A stretch of DNA of 64,000 nt from Lederbergia lenta NBRC 16444 (GCF_001591545.1 NZ_BCVC01000001.1:2080239-2144238); one strand, 5' to 3'. Shown: positions 1-9,830, counted from the first letter of the stretch. Translations and numbers: made by a program. Notes: a model not told the origin generated them from the letters alone.

Positions 1-2
1 AT

Positions 3-620
3 AGAAGAATTCCGCTTCAAGTTTCATCAGGTTTTGACCAAGAAACATTCACACCTCATTTAGCAGCACTTAGTATCAAAGCTGCTGAATTGCAAGGAAA
101 ACGAGCAGGAACAAAATTTATCCATAGACTACAAGAGCTTTTCTTCATGGAAAATGCAGATATTAGTGATATCAATATCATTCAGCAATGTGCTAAGTAT
201 GTGGATCTTGATATGGAAGAATTTATTCGAGATATTTATTCAGTAAGCGCAGCAAAGGCTTTTCAATGTGATTTAAAAATCTCTTTAGAAATGGAAGTTA
301 CTGAAATGCCTTCATTGGTTTTTTTCAATGAGAATATTGAAGATGAAGGATTAAAAGTAACTGGCCTTTATTCTTACAGTATATATGTGCAAATTCTAAC
401 CGAGATGTTGGAAGGATACCCAAGCCCATCTGAAATGCCTTCATTAGAGTTATTTTTAACAAAAAATCCAATCATCGCAGTAAATGATCTTGCACTTATA
501 TACGATCAGCCTGTAAAACAAATGGAACGGCAAATGAAAAAATTACAGCTACAACAAAAAGTAAAAAAAATTCGCGCTAAAAATGGTATATTTTGGAAGT
601 ATATTGCAAATTCAATGTAA
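3..620 (+). CDS. spxH: SpxH (YjbH) ClpXP adaptor, 3' part only
   Basis: The gene enters from the left edge, so its N-terminus is outside the window. 205 codons are visible, and the reading frame is open from base 3. The visible part matches the C-terminal two thirds of the YjbH/SpxH family (DsbA-like fold). In B. subtilis this protein binds Spx and delivers it to ClpXP for degradation. The N-terminal cysteine and histidine region cannot be checked here. Its target spx lies about 5 kb away, with pepF, coiA and mecA between, as in related genomes. A perfect 17-bp hairpin follows the stop codon. Family assignment is from recognition of the protein, not a search. Confidence 0.88.
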   Translation, partial: RRIPLQVSSGFDQETFTPHLAALSIKAAELQGKRAGTKFIHRLQELFFMENADISDINIIQQCAKYVDLDMEEFIRDIYSVSAAKAFQCDLKISLEMEVTEMPSLVFFNENIEDEGLKVTGLYSYSIYVQILTEMLEGYPSPSEMPSLELFLTKNPIIAVNDLALIYDQPVKQMERQMKKLQLQQKVKKIRAKNGIFWKYIANSM

Positions 621-624
621 ATAG

Positions 625-665
625 AAAGACGTATGATTAACATCCTCAGTTAATCATACGTCTTT
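625..665 (+). terminator. Intrinsic terminator of spxH
   Basis: A perfect 17-bp inverted repeat (625-641 and 649-665) with a 7-base loop begins four bases after the spxH stop. It ends in TTT, and a further T run follows a few bases on. Confidence 0.85.
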
Positions 666-792
666 AGCTTTTTTAACTATCCACCCTTTCATATTTAATA
701 CCTATTAAACATAATAATAAGATTAACGTAATAATCAATTCCAAACACTGAATTAATTTCTACAACTGATTATTTAAGAAAGGATGTTAATT

Positions 793-969
793 TTGAAAAG
801 ATTTGCTGCTCTGTTTTTTATTATTACTATTTTCTTTTCATTTTGTTTAAATATTTTAGGTTTAATGAATCTATTCCCCCTCTATTTATCTTCCCCTCTT
901 CTCTTTTTAACTTTTTTCGGATTCTTATTCACCATGAATAATAGAAATAAATTTAGAGGGTTTCGTTAG
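793..969 (+). CDS. Small hydrophobic membrane protein, unknown
   Basis: A 58-residue ORF with two hydrophobic stretches and a basic C-terminal tail (NNRNKFRGFR). I place the start at the TTG at 793, because the AGAAAGG ribosome site ends at 783, nine bases before it. The in-frame ATG at 784 would abut the ribosome site. I do not recognise a family. The two-helix layout, the positive-inside tail and a good ribosome site argue for a real membrane peptide. It stands alone between the spxH terminator and the convergent pepF. Confidence 0.55.
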   Translation: MKRFAALFFIITIFFSFCLNILGLMNLFPLYLSSPLLFLTFFGFLFTMNNRNKFRGFR

Positions 970-1038
970 TACAGTAGAATGCTCTATCTAGAGGGTCAAG
1001 CATATGGAAAGATATTTAAATCAGTCTTTATCTTGTTC

Positions 1039-1103
1039 GGCCACCTTAAAATCGCACATCTTATAGTGCCGATGGCCTTAGTCCAATCTGTTTGTCAGGA
1101 CTA
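1039..1103. other. Two adjacent hairpins in non-coding DNA
   Basis: GGCCA (1039-1043) pairs with TGGCC (1073-1077) around an inner GCAC/GTGC pair. TAGTCC (1079-1084) pairs with GGACTA (1098-1103). No convincing ORF covers the stretch between the small membrane gene and the pepF terminator. It could be a structured RNA or a dispersed-repeat remnant; I cannot tell which. Confidence 0.35.
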
Positions 1104-1151
1104 GACATGGCTATTTTTAAAAGTTAATCTACAAAAAATATATTCTATCTT

Positions 1152-1188
1152 AAAAAGCCGCCTCCCATATATTTGGAGACGGCTTTTT
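1152..1188 (-). terminator. Intrinsic terminator of pepF
   Basis: Arms AAAAAGCCGCCTCC and GGAGACGGCTTTTT pair over 14 bp with one mismatch and give a U-run on the minus strand, just past the pepF stop. Confidence 0.85.
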
Positions 1189-1214
1189 CCGTTTACTTTA
1201 TAACTTACAAATAT

Positions 1215-3035
1215 TTACTCTGATAATAATTGTTCCATTTCATCTAGCTTTGCTTCAAATACTTTACAAGCTGCCTCAATTGGCTCTGCCGTAGTCATAT
1301 CGACTCCAGCTTTTTTCAGCACTTCAATAGGGTAATCAGAGCTTCCAGCTTTTAGGAAGTCCAAGTAACGTTCTACAGCAGGCTCCCCTTCTTCAAGTAT
1401 TTGCTTAGAAAGTGCCGCTGCTGCACTAAAGCCCGTAGCATACTGATACACATAATAATTATAATAAAAATGGGGAATCCTCGACCATTCAAGACCAATT
1501 TCTTCATCAATATGAATATCTTCTTCTCCAAAATATTTTTTATTTAATGCATAGTATTCTTTCGTTAGTAGATCGGCAGTCAATGCTTCTCCTTGCTGGG
1601 CCTTTTGATGGATTAAATGTTCAAACTCAGCAAACATCGTCTGTCTAAATACAGTTCCCCTAAAGCCTTCTAAATAATTATTGATTAAATATAATCTCTT
1701 TTGCTTGTCTTCCGTTTCATTCAACAGATAATCACCTAATAATGCCTCATTACATGTCGAAGCTACTTCAGCCACGAAAATAGAATAGTTGCCATACGGA
1801 TATGGCTGAGATTTTCTAGTGTAATAACTATGAGCACTATGGCCAAATTCATGTGCCAGTGTAAATAGATTATTTACATTATCCTGCCAGTTCATTAATA
1901 TATATGGATTTGTTCCATATGTACCTGAAGAATATGCACCGCTTCGTTTCCCTTTGTTTTCAACAACATCTACCCAACGATTATCTAAGCCTTCCTTAAT
2001 CGTATGAATATAATCTTCTCCTAAAGGAGCTAATCCATTAACCATTAATTCCTTCGCTTCATCATATGATATTTCCATTTCTACATCTTGAATTAATGGC
2101 GTATAAAGGTCATACATATGAAGTTTATCAACGCCCAGTAATTTTTTACGTAACTTTACGTAACGCTGCAATAAATGTAAGTTTTTATTAATTGTTTCCA
2201 CAAGTGTATCATAAACTGTCTCTGGTATATTGTTAGCTGCAAGTGCAGCTGCTCTGGCTGAAGAATAATTTCTTGTTTTCGCATAAAAGTTATCTTTTTT
2301 TACTGCACCACCTAATGTGCTAGAAAGTGTATTTTTATATTTCCCATAAGTTTCATATACTTTTTCAAATGCCTCTTTCCGTACTCTGCGATCTTGGCTT
2401 TCAAGAAAGCGAATATAATTACCGTGAGAAATTTGAACTTCTTCGCCATTCTCATCTTTCATTACTGGAAACTCCATATCCGCGTTATTAAGCATACCAA
2501 ATGTTGTACTAGACGAGCTTAGCACCTCTGAGGCTTCCGCAAGCATCGCTTCTTGTTCAGCTGATAAAACATGACCACGTTGAAGATTGATTTCCTCTAA
2601 CACTTGACGATAAAGCTGAAGTTCTTTATTCTCTGTTAAAAATTGAGCTATTTCCCTTTCATCCATTGCTAATATCTCGGGCACTACATAAGAAAATGCA
2701 CTTGCAACTTGCGAATATAAACTTTCGGCACGCGCATTTAACCCCTGATAATGAGCGTTCCCTGTATCTTGGTCATAGCGCATATGTGCGTATGTATATA
2801 ACTTACCCATTCGTTCAGACACATGAGATTGATATTGCAATACTTCAAATAATTTATCTGAACTTTCATGTAATTGCCCCCTATATTGGGTTGCTTGATT
2901 TAAACTATCTTTTATACCTTCATATTCTTTTTCCCATAATTCATCTGTTGCGAAGATATCCTCTAATTTCCAAGTTAATTCCTCTGCGATCTCCGATCTA
3001 GCTGGTAATGTTTTTACATTTGTATTATTTGTCAT
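1215..3035 (-). CDS. pepF: Oligoendopeptidase F (M3B metallopeptidase)
   Basis: A cytoplasmic zinc metallopeptidase that cleaves short oligopeptides. At 606 residues it matches the usual PepF length. The zinc motif HEFGH lies at about residues 395-399, and the downstream FVAEVAS...NEALL segment carries the third ligand. I start at the ATG at 3035, because GGAGG lies six bases upstream; an upstream in-frame ATG at 3062 has no ribosome site. In B. subtilis pepF sits beside coiA and mecA, as here. It has its own terminator. No signal peptide is present. The family call is firm; the peptide substrates cannot be read from sequence. Confidence 0.95.
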   Translation of the reverse strand: MTNNTNVKTLPARSEIAEELTWKLEDIFATDELWEKEYEGIKDSLNQATQYRGQLHESSDKLFEVLQYQSHVSERMGKLYTYAHMRYDQDTGNAHYQGLNARAESLYSQVASAFSYVVPEILAMDEREIAQFLTENKELQLYRQVLEEINLQRGHVLSAEQEAMLAEASEVLSSSSTTFGMLNNADMEFPVMKDENGEEVQISHGNYIRFLESQDRRVRKEAFEKVYETYGKYKNTLSSTLGGAVKKDNFYAKTRNYSSARAAALAANNIPETVYDTLVETINKNLHLLQRYVKLRKKLLGVDKLHMYDLYTPLIQDVEMEISYDEAKELMVNGLAPLGEDYIHTIKEGLDNRWVDVVENKGKRSGAYSSGTYGTNPYILMNWQDNVNNLFTLAHEFGHSAHSYYTRKSQPYPYGNYSIFVAEVASTCNEALLGDYLLNETEDKQKRLYLINNYLEGFRGTVFRQTMFAEFEHLIHQKAQQGEALTADLLTKEYYALNKKYFGEEDIHIDEEIGLEWSRIPHFYYNYYVYQYATGFSAAAALSKQILEEGEPAVERYLDFLKAGSSDYPIEVLKKAGVDMTTAEPIEAACKVFEAKLDEMEQLLSE

Positions 3036-3119
3036 ATCCATCCTCCATTCAAGTAATTCCATATATTCATTCGGCTGACGAGACTTTATTCGTATATTAT
3101 AACTAATTCTCCTTTTCTT

Positions 3120-4364
3120 TCACAAATCCTGCTTTCCAAATAATAAACAATCAACTTGGTTATATTCCGAATTATCCATCGTATTATACCCCCACTTCTC
3201 GTACATGGACTCTTCTAATTCAGCAATTTTCTCCTGTGTTTTTGGTACAGGTATTTGTTTAAGTAACTCAAATAAGTCTTCTCCTATTTTCAAAAAATAT
3301 TCTAATTCGGTTAAAGATATAAAGAAGTGTTCTACAGTTGTTTCCCAATTAGTATTGGTTTGCATTGGAAATGTTCTGATTAAAATATTTCCATGATTAA
3401 TTCTATTTCTAACTCTTTGATTTACATATTTCAAAGAAATCTTTTGCCCTACTTTTAATTTTAATATGCAATCTTGATAAATATAAAATTGCCATTCGCA
3501 CGGATGTGAATAGAAATTTTCCATATGCTTTGTAGGGATTCCGCATATAGTCGGTAGTAAAAAAGGATTCTCCCCCGCAGTATAAACGGCTTTTAAAAAA
3601 AGATCATTTTGTAATGTTCCAAACCTAACTTTATTAGCAATCCATTGATATTTTTCTTTTAACCAGATTGCACTACTTATGTTATTGGGCTTAGAACGTA
3701 TGTTGAAAGGTAGGGTGAGGTTCTTTAACTTGAGGGAATACAAAGTGGCATAAACTTTTCTCGTTGTAATCGGGATAATTCCACCGAGTATATACAATGT
3801 TTTATTTTTGGGGTAATAACTTAATATGGATAGTCCAATATTATTTCTTACCATCGCTAAAGAAAAATGGAAGTCGGTCAATTCATATATAGAACCATAC
3901 CTTTTATGATATGGTAGTCCACCGTAAATCCATATTGTCTTAATACCTTTAGAAATATAGCCGCTTGTCCTATTTGTTAATATTTTTCGGGAAATGACAG
4001 AGCATTGAAATTCAATTGCATACTTATTTGTTTTGTAGGCCACAAGTAAGTCTGGCCTTTGTCGAAGATCCTTTAGATAATATTCGAGATGCGTTTCCAA
4101 ACCTTTATTTGAGAAGAAGTACTGGAGATCTTTCTTACCTTTTAAATGTTGCTCACTTTCAGGATCAGAAAAGGAAGTAGTACACATGGAGTTCTTTTTG
4201 TGAGAAAAATGCGTGACTCGAATGTTTCCAGCTTTAATAATTAGGGGTTCCATACACTGAGGACAATAAAAGGATTTATTACTACGCATTCTCATTAGCG
4301 CTTTTTCTTCATAAGACTCAGCAAGTGATATTATATCACCGAGTTCATTTAAAGCCGTTAACAA
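3120..4364 (-). CDS. coiA: Competence protein CoiA
   Basis: CoiA is a competence-induced protein needed for efficient transformation, acting with the recombination machinery on incoming DNA. The 414-residue product has a zinc-finger-like N-terminus (CPQC at about 34-37, then HFSH at 52-55) and a PD-(D/E)xK nuclease-like core (RPDLL near 104, followed by EFQ near 118). I choose the TTG at 4364 as start, because AAGGAG lies eight bases before it. The GTG three codons earlier overlaps the ribosome site. In B. subtilis coiA is switched on by ComK, which is also encoded in this window. mecA lies directly upstream, separated by a terminator. Confidence 0.9.
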   Translation of the reverse strand: MLTALNELGDIISLAESYEEKALMRMRSNKSFYCPQCMEPLIIKAGNIRVTHFSHKKNSMCTTSFSDPESEQHLKGKKDLQYFFSNKGLETHLEYYLKDLRQRPDLLVAYKTNKYAIEFQCSVISRKILTNRTSGYISKGIKTIWIYGGLPYHKRYGSIYELTDFHFSLAMVRNNIGLSILSYYPKNKTLYILGGIIPITTRKVYATLYSLKLKNLTLPFNIRSKPNNISSAIWLKEKYQWIANKVRFGTLQNDLFLKAVYTAGENPFLLPTICGIPTKHMENFYSHPCEWQFYIYQDCILKLKVGQKISLKYVNQRVRNRINHGNILIRTFPMQTNTNWETTVEHFFISLTELEYFLKIGEDLFELLKQIPVPKTQEKIAELEESMYEKWGYNTMDNSEYNQVDCLLFGKQDL

Positions 4365-4409
4365 TTTATGCACTCCTTCAGCAAGTTTTTATAATTATCT
4401 GTAAGAAAA

Positions 4410-4439
4410 AAAACCGATTTCAAAGAAGAAATCGGTTTT
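4410..4439 (-). terminator. Intrinsic terminator of mecA
   Basis: Perfect 12-bp arms AAAACCGATTTC and GAAATCGGTTTT with a 6-base loop give a U-tract on the minus strand. The hairpin touches the last base of the mecA stop codon. Confidence 0.88.
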
Positions 4440-5095
4440 CAATTAAAATATTGTTCAATGGTAGAAAAAACATTTTCATCTATAATTTCTTTTCCATATT
4501 CCTTAAGACGATGAATAGTAAAATTACTTTCAAAGCCATATTCCAACGGAAGGCTTAAAGCATCCTCGATTTTATCTTCATCATATAATTCCTCAGGAAA
4601 ATGTAGATACACATAATATTTACTTTCATAATGATAAAGCTTCGTTTCTACATTTTCTAACTGTTGCGTTTTGGCAAGTTCAAGAATATCTTCAAACTCT
4701 TTAAATGCAAGTATAAATTCAAACTGGTCTACAGTTGTATCATAGCTCTTGATTTGAAATTGTTGATCAAGGAATTCTTCCATTTTCGCGTCTATAGGTA
4801 AATCCTTTAACTTATCCTCAGGTATTGGAAGTTCTAATTTATTACCGTCTTTAGAAATTTGGGCTTTTGTTACGAGAATTTCTAATCCTTTGTCCAACGC
4901 CTGAATTTGTATCCACAACGGACCTTCTGGAACAAATTCGTCCTCTTGGTGAACCTCATCTAACATTTCCCAGAATAGCTCTTCGCCACGCTCCCGGTTG
5001 TACCAAATTTCTTCTCGGTCAAAGCCCCGTTCTTCAATATCTATATAGGATATATAAAACTTTATTGTATTTTCATTAATTCTTTCAATTTCCAT
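4439..5095 (-). CDS. mecA: Adaptor protein MecA
   Basis: MecA is the adaptor that recruits ComK (and other clients) to the ClpCP protease, keeping competence off. The 218-residue protein has the typical N-terminal recognition domain beginning MEIERINE with the FDREEIWYNRERGEELFW block. A C-terminal ClpC-binding domain of mixed alpha/beta character follows a charged linker. The start ATG has a GGGAG ribosome site. The gene is monocistronic, with its own terminator and a roughly 100-base leader. Its client comK is at 40389-40937 in the same window, although clpC is not. The family call is based on strong resemblance to Bacillus MecA. Confidence 0.95.
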   Translation of the reverse strand: MEIERINENTIKFYISYIDIEERGFDREEIWYNRERGEELFWEMLDEVHQEDEFVPEGPLWIQIQALDKGLEILVTKAQISKDGNKLELPIPEDKLKDLPIDAKMEEFLDQQFQIKSYDTTVDQFEFILAFKEFEDILELAKTQQLENVETKLYHYESKYYVYLHFPEELYDEDKIEDALSLPLEYGFESNFTIHRLKEYGKEIIDENVFSTIEQYFN

Positions 5096-5326
5096 AAAGC
5101 AACTCTCCCTTCTATATTAGGGTGGTGAAGGGATCATCATCCCGTACAAGACAAAAGTATATGTGATGCCTAGACTTCCCTTGTACTATTATATTATGAT
5201 AAGCTACCCCAAAATGGAAACAAAACATACTACCATTTTTAAAATCCTCTATTGCCTATCAGTTTATAGGTTTTATTATCAAATATTGATACATCTATTT
5301 ACATCGCTAAACGAGTCTGATCACTA

Positions 5327-5398
5327 GCTGCAACGTCTATCGACTAGCAGACTTCAGGACTTCTCCCTAGGATAAGCCACATCGGTTCGCCTTGCAGC
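5327..5398. repeat. Candidate dispersed repeat bounded by 7-bp inverted repeat
   Basis: GCTGCAA (5327-5333) and TTGCAGC (5392-5398) are perfect inverted repeats that enclose a more GC-rich segment than its surroundings. There is no ORF. The composition recalls small multicopy intergenic elements of Bacillaceae, but only one copy is visible here, so this is a guess. Confidence 0.3.
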
Positions 5399-5557
5399 AG
5401 ACTTACCAAGTTCCCATTATCTTGGAGTGACCAACATCATAGGGTCTATTTTGTACATCGATAACCAAGGAGCTTATGCTTTTCTAATGATGCGATCATT
5501 TTATCGAATAATTAGTTGAAAATCAAGGCAATTTTCTAATAATTTATCTTTTACGTA

Positions 5558-5596
5558 AAATGCCTTCATACAATTAATAAAAGTATGAAGGCATTT
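5558..5596 (-). terminator. Intrinsic terminator of spx
   Basis: Perfect 14-bp arms AAATGCCTTCATAC (5558-5571) and GTATGAAGGCATTT (5583-5596) with an 11-base loop lie immediately past the spx stop. Confidence 0.88.
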
Positions 5597-5600
5597 CTGT

Positions 5601-5996
5601 TTAATTTACCATTTTTTGAGCTTCTCTTAATTGATACGTTCTTACTTTTCGTGGTAAGAATCGTCTGATTTCATCCTCATTATAACCGACTTGCAGGCGC
5701 TTCTCGTCCATAATAATTGGTCTTCTGAGCAATCCTGGATTCTTTTGAATGAGATCGAACAGTTGTTGAAGTGGTAATGACTCCAAATCAATATTTAGCT
5801 TTTGAAAGATTTTAGAACGAGTAGATATAATTTCATCTGTTCCATCTTCTGTCATCCGTAAGATTTCCTTTATTTCTTCTAAACTGAGTGGCTCTGAAAA
5901 AATATTTCTTTCCTTGTAAGGGATATTTTGTTCCTCAAGCCATGTTCTGGCTTTCCGGCATGATGTGCAACTAGGTGAAGTGTACAATGTTACCAT
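5601..5996 (-). CDS. spx: Transcriptional regulator Spx (ArsC-like)
   Basis: Spx binds the alpha-subunit C-terminal domain of RNA polymerase and redirects transcription under thiol and oxidative stress. The 131-residue protein is nearly superposable on B. subtilis Spx. The redox CTSC switch is at residues 10-13, followed by the RNAP-contact block [14 protein letters not shown] and [19 protein letters not shown] use the ATG at 5996, giving [10 protein letters not shown]. The GAGGAG site is 13 bases upstream, rather far, so a start a few codons earlier is possible. Its degradation adaptor SpxH is at the left edge. It has its own promoter region and terminator. Confidence 0.96.
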   Translation of the reverse strand: MVTLYTSPSCTSCRKARTWLEEQNIPYKERNIFSEPLSLEEIKEILRMTEDGTDEIISTRSKIFQKLNIDLESLPLQQLFDLIQKNPGLLRRPIIMDEKRLQVGYNEDEIRRFLPRKVRTYQLREAQKMVN

Positions 5997-6384
5997 AATG
6001 CTATTCACACTCCTCATATTTTAATTATTTATTTTATTAAAATCGATGGAACATCAGTAAATTTATTTTTAAAGATCCGATGTTTTAAGCTGTAATACTG
6101 AATTAGTCACTTTTAAACAAATTAAATGAAACAATCTATACTATGTATTATACACTAAATACTGCGTAATGAATAGGTTATTTTGCGATGTTCACGAACT
6201 GTTACCATCTTGTAGTAGGATACTGTTATAGTAAGTGTATGTTCTTATTTTACCACTATTGCATATAAGATAAACCCCCCATTTATATTTCTTTTGTTGA
6301 TTTTGATATTTTGTCCTTATTTTAGATTTTCATTCAAAAAAGGGAAACATCAGATGTTTCCCTTTTTCCCTTATGCTATAATAA
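5997..6384. other. Intergenic region upstream of spx
   Basis: A stretch of 388 AT-rich bases with the ribosome site and presumably the promoters of spx on the left, and the terminator of the DUF4015 gene on the right (6337-6367). I see no ORF and no operator that I can name. Confidence 0.5.
6337..6367 (-). terminator. Intrinsic terminator of the DUF4015 gene
   Basis: Perfect 13-bp arms AAAAAGGGAAACA and TGTTTCCCTTTTT with a 5-base loop lie 17 bases beyond the stop of the minus-strand gene at 6385. Confidence 0.88.
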
Positions 6385-7596
6385 TTAATCTTTCCCCGGT
6401 GTATAATCAACATTTGGTGAATATTTATTACCTGCATTCCAAAGTAAATATTCTGTAATCCCTTCGTCGTATAAAGCCCGAATTTGTGCTTCTACTTCCG
6501 CTTTTCCGTAGACTAAATAATTACCACTGCCAAGATAGGATGCCGTGAAATCTTGCAACCAAGGACGTGAAATTGGTGCATCCTTAAGTTCAGCAAGTTT
6601 CGCGTTCTCCACTTTAGCATATTCTCTAACTAGTTTATAAGGCTCTAAATCTGGTTTGGCAATCCCGAAATATGAAGTCCAATGGCTAGGATAAATCATC
6701 GAAGAAATTACATCAACATTTTCGGAAATTTTAGAGAAGTTTTGTCCAATACCAGGTGCCTCTGGAAGTGTAGCTGTATAACCAAATATATCTACAGATA
6801 CTTTAACGCCATATGGTTTCAGCTTTTCACGTGCATATTCGACAAAGTCTGTAACAGCATGCACTCGCTTCTGAACATTATCTTCGTCCATATCTTTATA
6901 TTCTCCCATATCATAAACTAATTGATCATCTCGATTCTCAAAACCTTCTGGAAACCGCACATAGTCAAATTGGATCTCTTGAAAACCGAGTTTTGCAGCT
7001 TCAATTGCGAGATCCACATTATAATCCCACACTTCTTTTAGAAAGGGGTTTACAAACGATTCTCCTCGTCCATTTACCCATACCTTTTCGCCATCAAGAA
7101 ACGATAAGTCTGGTCGTTCTTTTGGCAAGGTGGAATCCTTGAACACTACTATTCTACCAATCGGATAAATCTCTTTTTCTTCCATCACTTTTAACATTGC
7201 TTTAGGATCTTTAATAAAGTTTTGTCCAATATTGGCATATGGAGAATCCTTTGGAAGCTTATATGTAATATTTCCCCAATCATCTTTAATATCTATGACC
7301 ATTGCATTTAAATCAGTTGTATCCATTAATTTTACTAATTCATCGAATCGGTTCCCCCCAGCTGAGTGACCTGTTACATAGATTCCGCGCACCGCATCAG
7401 GGTATTTAAAATTCAAACCCGAATCATATACAAATCGTGGGGATTGTATTGGACTCTCATTTACTTTCACTGCAATTTTCCTCATTCCAGGTAAGTTACT
7501 TTTATTATCTTCTTTTTCAGCTGCCGCTCCAGTTGGTAATTGCCATATTAACGCCACCGCGATTCCCGCAGTTGCGATCAATTTTTTCAAATTCAA
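6385..7596 (-). CDS. Secreted putative glycoside hydrolase, DUF4015 family
   Basis: A 403-residue exported protein: a basic N-terminus, a hydrophobic core and an AAA-type cleavage region near residue 26 form a signal peptide. The rest resembles the DUF4015 putative glycosyl hydrolase family, a TIM-barrel group related to GH13-like enzymes. Visible landmarks are the VRGIYVTGHSAG strand near residue 69, the VIDIKDDWGN strand, and QFDYVRFPEG, whose acidic residues sit where the family has its catalytic pocket. The start is TTG, with GGGAGAG nine bases upstream. The substrate is unknown; a cell-wall or extracellular polysaccharide is the usual guess. The gene is monocistronic with its own terminator. 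Confidence 0.82.
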   Translation of the reverse strand: MNLKKLIATAGIAVALIWQLPTGAAAEKEDNKSNLPGMRKIAVKVNESPIQSPRFVYDSGLNFKYPDAVRGIYVTGHSAGGNRFDELVKLMDTTDLNAMVIDIKDDWGNITYKLPKDSPYANIGQNFIKDPKAMLKVMEEKEIYPIGRIVVFKDSTLPKERPDLSFLDGEKVWVNGRGESFVNPFLKEVWDYNVDLAIEAAKLGFQEIQFDYVRFPEGFENRDDQLVYDMGEYKDMDEDNVQKRVHAVTDFVEYAREKLKPYGVKVSVDIFGYTATLPEAPGIGQNFSKISENVDVISSMIYPSHWTSYFGIAKPDLEPYKLVREYAKVENAKLAELKDAPISRPWLQDFTASYLGSGNYLVYGKAEVEAQIRALYDEGITEYLLWNAGNKYSPNVDYTPGKD

Positions 7597-7750
7597 AAAT
7601 CATCTCTCCCTTTTGCATTTTTTGTCTTATTTTCAGCATATTCCGCGCTTCTTGTCTTTTTCTATTCTAACAAGGAATAGAGCAGATTGAAATTATTTTA
7701 CCGTCTACTTCATTTAATTTTACTAATAGAAACCATCTAATGACCTTAAC

Positions 7751-7779
7751 TTGCGTGTCATAATCGTAGCGGGTATAAT
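7751..7779 (+). promoter_or_regulatory. SigA-type promoter for trpS
   Basis: A TTGCGT -35 (7751-7756) and a perfect TATAAT -10 (7774-7779) are separated by exactly 17 bases. A start near 7786 would give a leader of about 150 bases before trpS. Confidence 0.65.
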
Positions 7780-7865
7780 ATTTGTAACGATTTATTCGGT
7801 TACTGAAGCACCATGATGAAAGTAAATGTAAGCCGGCCTTATCAGGCACTTATATTGGTGTTTAG

Positions 7866-7908
7866 AATGAATTCATTCCTCCCTAGATTCGGGGATGGAT
7901 GCTTTTTT
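7866..7908 (+). promoter_or_regulatory. Attenuator-like structure in trpS leader
   Basis: A terminator-like hairpin (CATTCCTCCC 874-883, loop of 7, GGGGATGGATG 891-901) is followed by CTTTTTT (902-908). Its 5' arm overlaps the palindrome AATGAATTCATT (866-877), so the two folds are mutually exclusive. This resembles transcription attenuation. The usual T-box motif AGGGTGGNACCGCG, found in front of many Firmicute trpS genes, is absent by eye. What would sense the signal is unknown. Confidence 0.5.
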
Positions 7909-7933
7909 ACATTTTAAGGGGGCTTTAACTTAG

Positions 7934-8921
<988 letters not shown>

Positions 8922-8923
<2 letters not shown>

Positions 8924-8973
8924 AAAAGAGACACGGATCCAAACTTATAGGTCTGGATCCGCGTCTTTTTTTA
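8922..8973. terminator. Bidirectional terminator between trpS and yjbA
   Basis: Long imperfect arms around CGGATCC...GGATCCG, flanked by AAAAAGAG and CGTCTTTTTTT, give U-tracts on both strands between the convergent genes. Confidence 0.8.
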
Positions 8974-8998
8974 TTGCTTATCAAAATATTGCATACAA

Positions 8999-9748
8999 CT
9001 AATTTACTTTTGGATCACATTCCGTATCCCATAATTTTTCAAAAAAGGGCTGACCTTTTACAAGGCGCTCACACAATGTATCATGTTTTTCAGTCCAACC
9101 AGTTTTTGTTTCCTCATACAAGGCATTCCATACATCTTCAAATTCCATCGTCTGTATTTCCGCATACTTATTCGGATTCCATTCCGTGTACCAATACCTA
9201 ACTGCCGGTGTATTTTTCGAGATATACAACTGATCCAACGCCATAAACAAGAGGTTTTTTAGTTGACGCTCTTTCCTAGTTAAACCGTACATTAACATAG
9301 GTTCTGGTGATAGGATATGATAGTCCTTTTCCGTATTCTCCTCTTTAAATTTATAGACACTTGGTTCATTTTTATCTGTCATTTCGTAAACGACCTGCTC
9401 CTGCCGAGGTATAAGTCTGCTTTTTCTGATGGGAATGGAATATCCAATTGTATCGACAGCAAGAATTCCTCTTCCATCTGTAATAACAAAACAATATTCT
9501 AGTTGTATTCTCTCATGATTTTTTCTTAAATAAGCTTTTTTAAATACATCATTCAATAAATCACGCGGCAGTTCGGCTAAATTATTTTCGATGTAATGAA
9601 AAAGAATCGGCTCAATCAATAAAAGCGGCACTTGATCAAGAAGCTCAATTACATCCTCACCCCTGCGCCATTCATGAAATTGGCAAACATTATAACCATT
9701 TTCTTCTCCTTCAAACCAATTCACCCATACATCATGAAGATATAGCAT
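8999..9748 (-). CDS. yjbA: YjbA family protein (UPF0736)
   Basis: A 249-residue cytoplasmic protein matching the YjbA/UPF0736 family, which is conserved in Bacillaceae and has no established function. It begins [22 protein letters not shown] and has no signal peptide, membrane segment or obvious catalytic motif. The ATG has a GAGGGG ribosome site. In B. subtilis yjbA is likewise next to trpS, which supports the assignment. It converges on trpS and shares a bidirectional terminator with it. Confidence 0.88.
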   Translation of the reverse strand: MLYLHDVWVNWFEGEENGYNVCQFHEWRRGEDVIELLDQVPLLLIEPILFHYIENNLAELPRDLLNDVFKKAYLRKNHERIQLEYCFVITDGRGILAVDTIGYSIPIRKSRLIPRQEQVVYEMTDKNEPSVYKFKEENTEKDYHILSPEPMLMYGLTRKERQLKNLLFMALDQLYISKNTPAVRYWYTEWNPNKYAEIQTMEFEDVWNALYEETKTGWTEKHDTLCERLVKGQPFFEKLWDTECDPKVN

Positions 9749-9830
9749 ATTGAACCCCTCACTTCATAACTATTTGTCAATCAGTATAGGCATAGGACAG
9801 TTAAATTATTCCTTTCATTTTTAATAGCTA

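Larger units (their letters stand above)
5096..5600. other. Intergenic region between mecA and spx
   Basis: About 500 bases without a supportable gene. The mecA-proximal part (5096-5200) has an ATTATA box that reads TATAAT on the minus strand near 5190. Inverted repeats GTACAAG/CTTGTAC and GGGAT...ATCCC lie in the predicted leader. The middle holds a 72-base segment bounded by GCTGCAA and TTGCAGC, listed separately. The right end is the spx terminator. B. subtilis has yjbE in this interval; I find no trace of it. Confidence 0.6.
7597..7933. other. Intergenic region with trpS promoter and leader
   Basis: 337 bases between two diverging genes. The left part holds the promoter of the DUF4015 gene (not pinpointed). 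The right part has the trpS promoter and its structured leader, listed separately. An ORF of about 34 codons starts with ATGATG at 7813 in the leader, but it lacks Trp codons and I do not call it. Confidence 0.6.

Noticed and set aside
5121..5150. AGGGTGG-like T-box start upstream of mecA
   Set aside because: Only the first seven bases fit the T-box motif, and it points away from mecA with no gene downstream on that strand.
7667..7849. 60-codon minus-strand ORF over the trpS promoter
   Set aside because: It runs through a clear plus-strand promoter, lacks a ribosome site, and its composition is not protein-like.
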